A stretch of DNA of 34,461 nt, from the NCBI GenBank assembly GCA_028866355.1, contig JAGWIH010000002.1, positions 1 through 34,461 of the forward strand, given 5' to 3'. Under the pieces are notes generated by a model. The model saw only the letters and a list, made by a program, of their open reading frames with translations. It made no database searches and was not told the origin of the DNA. A program made the translations under genes and the position numbers. The stretch is from Alphaproteobacteria bacterium (GTDB lineage Bacteria > Pseudomonadota > Alphaproteobacteria > ATCC43930 > CGMCC-115725). This document shows positions 24,782 through 31,322 of this stretch, one piece after another; the stretch's first letter is position 1; each line of letters starts with the position of its first letter.

Positions 24782-25264
24782 TCACCCAACCAGCGGCCGC
24801 AGCGCCGGATGGCGCTCGACCACATGAAGATTCTCGAGTAGGCCATCGAGCCCCAAGACGTGGCCCGCGTTGTGGGCCATCAGGTAGACGATGACCGTCG
24901 CGTAGACGAGATGGAAGTCGACAAAGAGATTGAGATGATTCTCGATGAACGGCCAATCCATGTGCGCGAAATGGTACGTAAGCATCAACAGAATGCCGAA
25001 CGGGCCGCTGACGCGCACCAGGAGGCCCGAGACCAGAGACAGGCCGATCAGCAGGTGCCCCCACTTCATCAGGAAATTGGTGAATGGCAGAACCGCGGGC
25101 GCGGCAAACGTCGCGAAGAAATCGTGGAAGGTCACGACGTGATTGAGAAAGCCTGCCGCGCTGTAATTTTCCCAAATCTGCCACGTACCGGCATAGAGAA
25201 AAGTCCAGCCGACGAGAATGCGTAGGGCGACAGTGACGCCTTTATCGAGTGTGGCGGTATTCAT
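24782..25264 (-). CDS. DoxX/DoxD-family membrane protein
   Basis: A 160-residue integral membrane protein of the DoxX family. Four hydrophobic segments are visible (VALRILVGWTFLYAGTW, FLMKWGHLLIGLSLVSGLLV, GPFGILLMLTYHF, FVDFHLVYATVIVYLM), with the conserved KWGHLLIGLSL region. DoxX proteins are small quinone-associated or redox-stress membrane proteins; the exact role is unsettled. The ATG is preceded by a strong AAAGGAG. It is the first gene of a four-gene operon and has an FNR-type box 57 bases upstream. Confidence 0.87.
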   Translation of the reverse strand: MNTATLDKGVTVALRILVGWTFLYAGTWQIWENYSAAGFLNHVVTFHDFFATFAAPAVLPFTNFLMKWGHLLIGLSLVSGLLVRVSGPFGILLMLTYHFAHMDWPFIENHLNLFVDFHLVYATVIVYLMAHNAGHVLGLDGLLENLHVVERHPALRPLVG

Positions 25265-25320
25265 GATGGGCTCCTTTAAAAAGCCTCGTTGCTAGTCTGA
25301 GCGAACCGGGCAGCCGGGCA

Positions 25321-25334
25321 TTGACCTACGTCAA
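25321..25334 (-). promoter_or_regulatory. FNR/FixK-type box upstream of doxX operon
   Basis: TTGAC-CTAC-GTCAA, a symmetric variant of the FNR/FixK operator. Its centre is 41.5 bases upstream of position 25286, giving a 22-base leader before the doxX ATG with the AAAGGAG site inside it. It overlaps the last codons and stop of the receiver gene at 25331-25711. Confidence 0.75.
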
Positions 25335-25711
25335 GCCGCCAGCGCATTTTCGATCGCGGCCAGCAACGGCGCTTCGCCAACGGGCTTTTCGAGGAAGGCG
25401 GCAACGCCGAGCGCATGAGCGCGCGCGCTGATGGTCGGATCGGCGCCGCCGGTGATGAGGATCACGGGCATATGCAGCGCGGCGCCCTTCGGTGATGCCA
25501 GGAACTCGAGGCCGCTCGTGCCGGGGAGGTGATGGTCGAGAATGAGACACGCGTTGGCACGCGCTCGATATGCGCGTGTGAATTCGGCCGTCGACGCGAA
25601 CGCCGACACATCGAATCCATGCGATTCAAGCAGGAAGGTGAGCGAGTCGCGGACCGCGTCGTCGTCGTCGACCAGATAGATCATCGGTTTGTCTTTCACG
25701 GCAAATACCAT
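25331..25711 (-). CDS. Stand-alone receiver-domain response regulator (FixJ-like)
   Basis: A 126-residue protein consisting of one receiver domain and nothing else. It has the acidic pocket YLVDDDDAVRDSL, the phospho-acceptor Asp59 in CLILDHHLPGTSG, the Thr of LITGG and the Lys of LEKPVG. The N-terminal half resembles the FixJ receiver. Without an output domain it could act as a phosphate sink, a competitor of FixJ, or signal to a partner protein. Start at 25711 leaves an 11-base gap after the FNR-type gene; ATG 25684 is an alternative. Confidence 0.88.
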   Translation of the reverse strand: MVFAVKDKPMIYLVDDDDAVRDSLTFLLESHGFDVSAFASTAEFTRAYRARANACLILDHHLPGTSGLEFLASPKGAALHMPVILITGGADPTISARAHALGVAAFLEKPVGEAPLLAAIENALAA

Positions 25712-25722
25712 CTTCGCCGTAT

Positions 25723-26475
25723 TCAGTCGTCTTCGTCGGCGGCGCCATCGGCCAGTTCCGCAAGCGCATCGCGATCGAGGATGTAGACCTTGCTCGATCC
25801 GTTTATGGCGATGCAGCCGCTGCCTTTGAGAACGGTGAAGACCCGGCTCACCGTTTCGGTCGTCAGGCCGAGAAAATCTGCGATATCGGTTCGCGTCATC
25901 GGCAGGTCGATCGAATCGTCGTCGTTGGGTTGCCGCCGGAACAACGACAGCAGGAACGAGGCGACGCGCTCGTGCGCCGTCTTGCGGCCAAGCAGCACCA
26001 TTTGGTCCTGGGCCGCTGTAAGGTCGCGGGTGATCGCATCAAGGAACTGGCGCTCGACGCCCGGAAATTCGGCAAAAGCGTGCTCAAGCTGCCGTCGCGA
26101 ACAGCGGCAGACGGTGACCGACGAAACCGCTTCGGCGCTGGCCGTGTATCTATCATTGGGTGCGAAGCCGAACATATCGCCTGGAACCAAGAAGCCGACA
26201 ATCTGCCGCCGGCCATCAGCGAGCAGTTTGAACAGCTTCACGACCCCGGCGACGACGGTGAAGACGTTCAGCGCCGGCTCGCCCTCGTCGACAAAGGCGG
26301 TGCCCGCCGCGATCGTCTGCGACGTCCGCGTCATCGCATAGCGTTCGAGCTCGCTGGTGCGGACCGTAGCGCATGCGTCGTGTCGTCCCGGGCAGGCTTC
26401 GCAGCGGTTGGCCCGTGTCGCCGGCAGAATGACTGTGGCGGGGATGCTTTGGCGAACGGCGGCAGCAAGCGGCAT
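25723..26475 (-). CDS. FNR/FixK-family transcription regulator with FeS-type cysteines
   Basis: A 250-residue CRP/FNR protein. Three N-terminal cysteines (C25-x2-C28-x6-C35, in NRCEACPGRHDAC) and cysteines at 123/125 (VCRC) resemble the 4Fe-4S ligands of FNR/FnrN. A cyclic-nucleotide-like domain follows (FVDEGEPALNVFTVVAGVVKLFK, LVPGDMFGF). The recognition helix contains ETVSR, with the E-x2-SR that reads TTGAT half-sites. I chose the ATG at 26475, with GGGAG six bases upstream, rather than an in-frame TTG at 26511. Likely oxygen-labile activator of the FNR-type boxes in this window, itself a candidate target of FixJ. Lies in an operon with the receiver gene. Confidence 0.88.
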   Translation of the reverse strand: MPLAAAVRQSIPATVILPATRANRCEACPGRHDACATVRTSELERYAMTRTSQTIAAGTAFVDEGEPALNVFTVVAGVVKLFKLLADGRRQIVGFLVPGDMFGFAPNDRYTASAEAVSSVTVCRCSRRQLEHAFAEFPGVERQFLDAITRDLTAAQDQMVLLGRKTAHERVASFLLSLFRRQPNDDDSIDLPMTRTDIADFLGLTTETVSRVFTVLKGSGCIAINGSSKVYILDRDALAELADGAADEDD

Positions 26476-26563
26476 CGGCGTCTCCCAGACTATGGACGGC
26501 ACGCGGTGCAATCCTTCGGTCGCAGAGATACCTGGGTCGGTCCGAACGCGAAATTCGGTGATA

Positions 26564-26583
26564 TACGTAAGGGATTCTACGTA
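26564..26583 (-). promoter_or_regulatory. Pair of FixJ-like elements upstream of the FNR-type gene
   Basis: Two TACGTA palindromes 14 bases apart (26564-26569 and 26578-26583). The second sits in CTACGTAG, which matches the FixJ consensus GTAMGTAG at seven of eight positions on both strands; the first matches six of eight. They lie about 90-110 bases upstream of the regulator ATG, in a 138-base gap. FixJ activating fixK is established in rhizobia; its use here is inferred from the motif and the fixLJ genes 3 kb away. Confidence 0.5.
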
Positions 26584-26613
26584 GCCCGCGGCGCAACGCC
26601 GCCGTATTCCGGC

Positions 26614-26946
26614 TTAGCGCAGGGAGCTGCGGACAATGTCGGCCCGCGCGCGACCGGTAAATCGGGCAATTCTGGCGTCGAGTTCATCCCGGGTCACGGG
26701 CACGCCGTTGGCAGCGAGATCTTTCATCACACGGGTTGTGACCGACCGTGAATCGTCGTGGGCGACTTGGCTCTCGACCAGATCTTTGACGTAGGCGGCG
26801 GCCCGGCTGCCGGAAAACCCGATGCGCGCCGCCGCCCAACGGGCGAGCAACGCGTTGCGCCGCGCCGTAACCTTGAAGGCCAACTCCTGGTCAAGGGCGA
26901 ATTTCCGCTCGAACGCGCGCTCGCGCTCGTCATTGAAGGTATTCAT
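26614..26946 (-). CDS. DUF1476 protein (ATP synthase zeta-subunit/inhibitor-like)
   Basis: A 110-residue helical protein beginning MNTFNDERERAFERKFALDQELAFK, then ARRNALLARWAAARIGFSG, ending in a helix with MKDLAANGVPVTRDELDARIARF. This is the pattern of the DUF1476 family, which includes the alphaproteobacterial zeta subunit that inhibits reverse ATP hydrolysis by F1-ATPase. The expected start matches the ATG at 26946. No ribosome-binding sequence is seen, but an FNR-type box and a -10-like hexamer place a transcript start at this ATG. ATPase inhibition would make sense when respiration is limited by oxygen. Confidence 0.87.
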   Translation of the reverse strand: MNTFNDERERAFERKFALDQELAFKVTARRNALLARWAAARIGFSGSRAAAYVKDLVESQVAHDDSRSVTTRVMKDLAANGVPVTRDELDARIARFTGRARADIVRSSLR

Positions 26947-26952
26947 ATTCAC

Positions 26953-26958
26953 AGTATG
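26953..26958 (-). promoter_or_regulatory. -10-like hexamer at the DUF1476 start
   Basis: Minus-strand CATACT, four of six matches to TATAAT, ending seven bases before the A of the ATG at 26946. With the FNR-type box at 26980-26993 centred about 41 bases upstream, the predicted transcript begins at the start codon itself. Confidence 0.4.
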
Positions 26959-26979
26959 CAGCAGCCCGCCGGATTGAAC

Positions 26980-26993
26980 TTGATCCATGTCAA
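26980..26993 (-). promoter_or_regulatory. FNR/FixK-type box upstream of the DUF1476 gene
   Basis: TTGAT-CCAT-GTCAA, one base from the perfect operator. It lies only 34 bases before the ATG of the DUF1476 gene in a 125-base gap; the opposite side is the 3-prime end of another gene, so this box can only serve the DUF1476 gene. Confidence 0.72.
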
Positions 26994-27071
26994 ACCGGAG
27001 CGGATTTATTCGATGCCGGCGCGGATCGCCATCGCGGATATCGAGCCACATCAACCGACTTTCGTCCGACT

Positions 27072-29762
27072 TCAAACTTGGGCAAGCGGCAGTGTGACCC
27101 GCATAATATCCGCATCCTCCGGCAGGGATTTCGCCGCGAATCCAAGCTCACGGCAGAGCTCCAGCATCATCCGATTTTCCCGCAGGACATCGCCCTGCAA
27201 AACCCGCAACATTCGCGATCGTGCATATGTAATCAGATGTTTCATCAACAGGCGCCCAATGCCGTGCCCCTTGAGGTCCGAGCGCACAGTGATCGCGAAT
27301 TCGGCGTTTTCATTATTGGGATCTGCCGACAGCCGGACCACGCCATAAATATCCGGAGCGCTTTCCGGTGCGCCGGCTGACGAAAGCAGCAACGCCATTT
27401 CGCGCTCGTAGTCGAGCTGCGTCAGCCGGGCAAGCAGCGTCGGGCTAAGTTGGGTCAACGGCGCGAAGAACCGCAGGCGCACGTCTTCGCTGGAGAGCCG
27501 CCGGAAAAATACTTCTATCGCTGAAGCATCTTCGGGACGCATCGGGCGCAGCAAGCAAGTTTCGCCGCTTTCCAGGGTTACGGCTTCGACCAGTGCGGTG
27601 GGATAGGGCCTAATCGCAAACCGTGCGGCTGGATCGCCCTTGGCCGGTTTGACGCGAATGCGTGCGTCGAGGGCAATAATCCGATCGACGCCGGCCAGAA
27701 GCGGATTGATGTCGAATTCGGCGATTTCGGGACAATCGATTATCAGCTGGGAAAGCTTGACCAGGGTCAGGGCGATGGCATCGAGCGCCGCAGACGGCTG
27801 GTTGCGGAAGCCGCGCAGTTGGCGAAATATCTTCGTCCGTTCCATGAGAGAACGCGCCAAGGCGAGATTAAGCGGCGCGAGCGCCAGCGCCCGGTCGCCG
27901 ATGATCTCCGCCGCAATGCCACCCTGACCGAACAGCATGACCGGTCCGAACTGGGAATCGTCGGTCATGCCAAGCAACAGCTCGTAGGCGCCCTGGCGTT
28001 CAACCATCGGCTCGACGGTGAAGCCGGCAAGTTTCGCATCAGGGCGAATTCGCCGGACGCGATCGAGCATCGCGGCCGCGGCGGCCTTGGCCGCTTGTGG
28101 ATCGGCCAGATTGAGCACAACGCCGCCGACATCTGTCTTATGTGGGATATCCGGCGACAGGATTTTCACGGCACAGGGGGTGTCGAACGCGCGGGCTGCC
28201 GCTTCGACCGCGTCCGGTGTCGTTGCCGTTTGGGTCCGCACCACCGGAACCGCATAGGCAGCCAGAATTTCTTTGCTTTCGCTGCCGGACAGCCATGGAC
28301 GGTTTTCGGCCAGCGCATGCGCGATAATGCCGGCGGCGCGCGGCCGGTCGGGCGTGAAATCCGCCGCTACGGCGGCCGGAAGCTGGGACAGGAGCGCCTG
28401 ATTCGTACGATAGCGCACGAGATGCATGAACCCCCGTACCGCCTCGTTCGGCGTGGGGTAAGTGGGCATCCTGGCCGCGGCGAAGATCTGCCGCGCCTCG
28501 GCCGCGGTGCTCTCACCAACCCAGCTGGTCAGAACCTTGCGCCCGTTTTTCGCGGCGACGGCGGCGACTGCTCGGGCGGCGTCTGCCGAGGAAGCCAACG
28601 CCGTCGGCGCGTTGAGCGCCAACACGGCATCGACAGCGCGATCCTCGAGCAGCGTCGCCAGTGCATCGCCATAGCGGCGCGGCGTGGCGTCGCCGATGAT
28701 GTCAACCGGATTACCCCGCGACCAAGTGCGTGGCAGCACGCGATCGAGCGCCGCAATCGTCTCCGGTGCGAGCGGCGCCAACGTTCCGCCCATTTCCATC
28801 AAGGTGTCGGTTGCCATGACAGCAAGGCCACCGCCATTGGTGAGGATCGCAAGCCGCTCGCCTTCGAGGGGGCCGCATAGCGCCAACGTGGCGGCGGCGT
28901 CGAACAACTCGTCCAACTCGAAAACCCGCAAGATACCGGCGCGTCGGAACGCCGCGTCGTAAACTGCGTCGACGCCAGCCAAGGCGCCGGTGTGCGAGGT
29001 GGCGACTTTGGCGCCTTCCGGTCGACGCCCGGATTTGACCACGAGAACCGGCTTCATGCGGGCGGCAATTCGTGCCGCGGACATAAACTTACGCGCCGCA
29101 GTCACGCCTTCGATGTACAGCAGGATCGCTTTAGTCGCGGCGTCGCCGGCGAGATAATCCAGCATGTCGCCAAAATCGACATCGGTCATGTCGCCGAGCG
29201 AAACGACATGGGAAAAGCCGATGCCGCGCGCCACCGCCCAATCGAGCATCGAGGCGATGATCGCGCCGGATTGGGCGACAAAGGCAAGATCACCGGCGGG
29301 CGCCGGGAGATGCGCGAAGGTCGCATTGAGCTTGTGGTTGGGCGTCATGACGCCGAGACAATTCGGGCCGACAATGCGTAGAAGGTGTGGTCGCGCCGCA
29401 TCGAGAACGCGCTGCCTGAGGTCGACGCCGGCTTGATCGCTGCCCTCGCCGAAGCCTGCCGTGATGATCACGGCGGCTTTGCAGCCGATGTGGCCGAGAT
29501 CGGCGATGATTCCCGGCACTGTCGGCGGCGGCGTCGCGATGACGGCGAGGTCGGGGGTTATCGGCAAATGCGCGACATCGGTCGCTGTCGCCAGCCCGTG
29601 GATCGTTTTATGTGCCGGATTGACCGGCATGATCGGTCCGGCAAATCCCGCCGAGACCAGATTGCGTATCAGGATTTCGCCCACCGAGCCGGAGCGATCG
29701 CTGGCGCCGACGAGTGCGACGGATTTCGGCTGAAAGACGCAACTAAGATTGCGGGTGCTCAT
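27072..29762 (-). CDS. Acyl-CoA synthetase (NDP-forming)-like protein with C-terminal GNAT domain (Pat-like)
   Basis: An 896-residue protein. Residues 1-130 are a CoA-binding Rossmann domain (KSVALVGASDRSGSVGEILIRNL), followed by succinyl-CoA-ligase-like domains (LAFVAQSGAIIASMLDWA, ILTNGGGLAVMATDTL) and an ATP-grasp region (about 480-700, PCAVKILSPDIPHKTDVGGVVLNL). The C-terminal 160 residues are a GNAT acetyltransferase (FAITVRSDLKGHGIGRLLMKHL with the acetyl-CoA loop RSDLKGHGIG). This layout is that of the protein lysine acetyltransferase Pat/PatZ, which silences acetyl-CoA synthetase. Whether the synthetase part is active is unclear. No promoter box recognised. Confidence 0.88.
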   Translation of the reverse strand: MSTRNLSCVFQPKSVALVGASDRSGSVGEILIRNLVSAGFAGPIMPVNPAHKTIHGLATATDVAHLPITPDLAVIATPPPTVPGIIADLGHIGCKAAVIITAGFGEGSDQAGVDLRQRVLDAARPHLLRIVGPNCLGVMTPNHKLNATFAHLPAPAGDLAFVAQSGAIIASMLDWAVARGIGFSHVVSLGDMTDVDFGDMLDYLAGDAATKAILLYIEGVTAARKFMSAARIAARMKPVLVVKSGRRPEGAKVATSHTGALAGVDAVYDAAFRRAGILRVFELDELFDAAATLALCGPLEGERLAILTNGGGLAVMATDTLMEMGGTLAPLAPETIAALDRVLPRTWSRGNPVDIIGDATPRRYGDALATLLEDRAVDAVLALNAPTALASSADAARAVAAVAAKNGRKVLTSWVGESTAAEARQIFAAARMPTYPTPNEAVRGFMHLVRYRTNQALLSQLPAAVAADFTPDRPRAAGIIAHALAENRPWLSGSESKEILAAYAVPVVRTQTATTPDAVEAAARAFDTPCAVKILSPDIPHKTDVGGVVLNLADPQAAKAAAAAMLDRVRRIRPDAKLAGFTVEPMVERQGAYELLLGMTDDSQFGPVMLFGQGGIAAEIIGDRALALAPLNLALARSLMERTKIFRQLRGFRNQPSAALDAIALTLVKLSQLIIDCPEIAEFDINPLLAGVDRIIALDARIRVKPAKGDPAARFAIRPYPTALVEAVTLESGETCLLRPMRPEDASAIEVFFRRLSSEDVRLRFFAPLTQLSPTLLARLTQLDYEREMALLLSSAGAPESAPDIYGVVRLSADPNNENAEFAITVRSDLKGHGIGRLLMKHLITYARSRMLRVLQGDVLRENRMMLELCRELGFAAKSLPEDADIMRVTLPLAQV

Positions 29763-29877
29763 GGCGCAGGGATTCCGGCGCGTCCGCGATGTGTCGAGGC
29801 TAGCAGCAACGCGTCACCCGCCCAAAGACCGTCTGGGCGCCGCCATCATGCTCCGTAAGCGAAAAAGTCTCTTCGCC

Positions 29878-30759
29878 TTAGTCTCTGGCATCGCGTTCCA
29901 GCTTGGCGCGGATGGCCCGCAATTCCTTCTGGCGCTGTGTCGCCGTACGCGGATAAGCCAATGGCAGCTCGCCCAGAACTTCGAGGACAATGTGGGACAC
30001 GATCAGGCGCGCGTTTTCCTTGTCGTCGGCCGGCACGATGTACCAGGGCGCAAACCACGTGCTGGTGGCGCTCAAGCATTTCTCATACGCCTTCATATAG
30101 TGTTTCCAGAATTTCCGCTCGGCGACGTCGGCTAAGCTGAATTTCCAGTTCTTGTTCGGCTCATCGATCCGCGCGATGAAACGTCGGCGCTGCTCGTCCT
30201 TTGACAAGTGAAGAAAGAACTTAACGACGCGCGTACCGCTGAGATGCAAATGGTGTTCCAGATCCGTGATCGAGCGATAACGCGCCTTCCACGTCGATTC
30301 CGTATTGCCGTCGGCGGGAGGCAGGTTTTCGCCGGCAAGAATTTCCGGATGCACCCTGACGATCAGAACTTCTTCGTAATAGGAACGGTTGAAGATCCCG
30401 ATATGGCCGCGTTCGGGCAAATCGCGCGTCGTGCGCCACAGGAAATCGTGGCGAAGTTCGGTGGCGCTCGGATGGCGATAACTGAAGACTTGGCAACCCT
30501 GTGGATTAATCCCCGACATGACATGCTTGATCACGCTATCTTTGCCGGCGGCGTCCATTGCTTGAAAGATGAATAAAACGGCATAGTGGCCGTCTGCATA
30601 AAGCAGCTGCTGCCGGTCGCTCAGGCGCCTGACATGATCAGCAAGGATGGTGTGATAATCGTCCTTGGATTTGTAGACAGGCTTGATCCGCGTCGGCCAT
30701 TTCTTGAGCTTGATCGCATCGCCTTCCGTGACGCGAAAATCGTCAAGACGAATTTTCAT
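29878..30759 (-). CDS. ppk2: Polyphosphate kinase 2 family protein
   Basis: A 293-residue PPK2 with one kinase domain. Walker A is [10 protein letters not shown] (residues 66-74, the first Gly of the usual GMDAAGK replaced by Ala), followed by the lid-like [19 protein letters not shown], the Walker B-type [15 protein letters not shown], and [16 protein letters not shown] and [17 protein letters not shown]2 enzymes make nucleotides from polyphosphate or the reverse. The ATG at 30759 has GAGGAGG about ten bases upstream. Single gene between the Pat-like and baeRF-like genes on the same strand. Confidence 0.92.
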   Translation of the reverse strand: MKIRLDDFRVTEGDAIKLKKWPTRIKPVYKSKDDYHTILADHVRRLSDRQQLLYADGHYAVLFIFQAMDAAGKDSVIKHVMSGINPQGCQVFSYRHPSATELRHDFLWRTTRDLPERGHIGIFNRSYYEEVLIVRVHPEILAGENLPPADGNTESTWKARYRSITDLEHHLHLSGTRVVKFFLHLSKDEQRRRFIARIDEPNKNWKFSLADVAERKFWKHYMKAYEKCLSATSTWFAPWYIVPADDKENARLIVSHIVLEVLGELPLAYPRTATQRQKELRAIRAKLERDARD

Positions 30760-30839
30760 TCTTCATTGACCTCCTCGCCTGTTGGCGATGAGCGGGGGCG
30801 CATGTGGTGCATGTGCTGCCGATTCCGACGAACGCCGTG

Positions 30840-31244
30840 CTATGGCCGTTTGATCTGTGCGCGCATGCGGTCGGCTGCCTTGAAATAGCGCCGAGCCAAC
30901 GCCACGAGCTCGGCGTCGCTTACTTTATCCAGGGTCTCAACGCCGATCACACAGGGAAGCATGCCGGCGGCATGGCGGCGTAGAAACGCCATGAATTCGG
31001 CCTTCGCCGCCGCCGGGCCTACGACGTAAATCTCCTTCGCCGCCGCCAAGGCTCCTGCGATCTTGCGGAAGAAGACCGGATCGCCGGTCAGATGCGTGCC
31101 CGACGGGCTGCCTGCCTTGCCGTGGATATGATGGTTCTGATGCGGTGCGTGGACGACGGTCTCGTCGGCGTCTTCGTCGTTGAAATAGATGACCCGCGCC
31201 TCGTGATGATCGATCCAGGCTACCGCGTGATAGTGTTTGGTCAC
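30840..31244 (-). CDS. Release factor-like (baeRF) / translational machinery protein
   Basis: A 134-residue protein opening HYHAVAWIDHHEARVIYFN, with a His-rich loop (APHQNHHIHGKAGS), then FFRKIAGALAAAKEIYVVGPAAAKAEFMAFLRRH, and ending in a basic helix. It resembles small proteobacterial proteins annotated as translational machinery component or bacterial archaeo-eukaryotic release factor-like (host-attachment-like) proteins; these sit often in stress or hypoxia clusters. GTG start, GGGGA eight bases upstream. Family assignment is moderate, function unknown. Confidence 0.68.
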   Translation of the reverse strand: MTKHYHAVAWIDHHEARVIYFNDEDADETVVHAPHQNHHIHGKAGSPSGTHLTGDPVFFRKIAGALAAAKEIYVVGPAAAKAEFMAFLRRHAAGMLPCVIGVETLDKVSDAELVALARRYFKAADRMRAQIKRP

Positions 31245-31291
31245 GGCGCAATCCCCGTTCTCGAATGATGCAGTCTGTGCAAAAGCGCCAG

Positions 31292-31312
31292 CGGCAACGA
31301 TTCTTTTTGCCG
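31292..31312 (-). terminator. Weak hairpin downstream of nirK
   Basis: CGGCAA (31292-31297) and TTGCCG (31307-31312) form a six-base-pair stem with a nine-base loop, ten bases after the nirK stop in the transcription direction, followed by CTTTT. A weak terminator candidate; it lies in the 78-base gap before the baeRF-like gene. Confidence 0.3.
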
Positions 31313-31322
31313 GCGACTCATC

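Noticed and set aside
30760-30839. TTGACCTCCTCGCC before ppk2 as an FNR-type box
   Set aside because: Only the left half-site matches; the right half has no resemblance to RTCAA.
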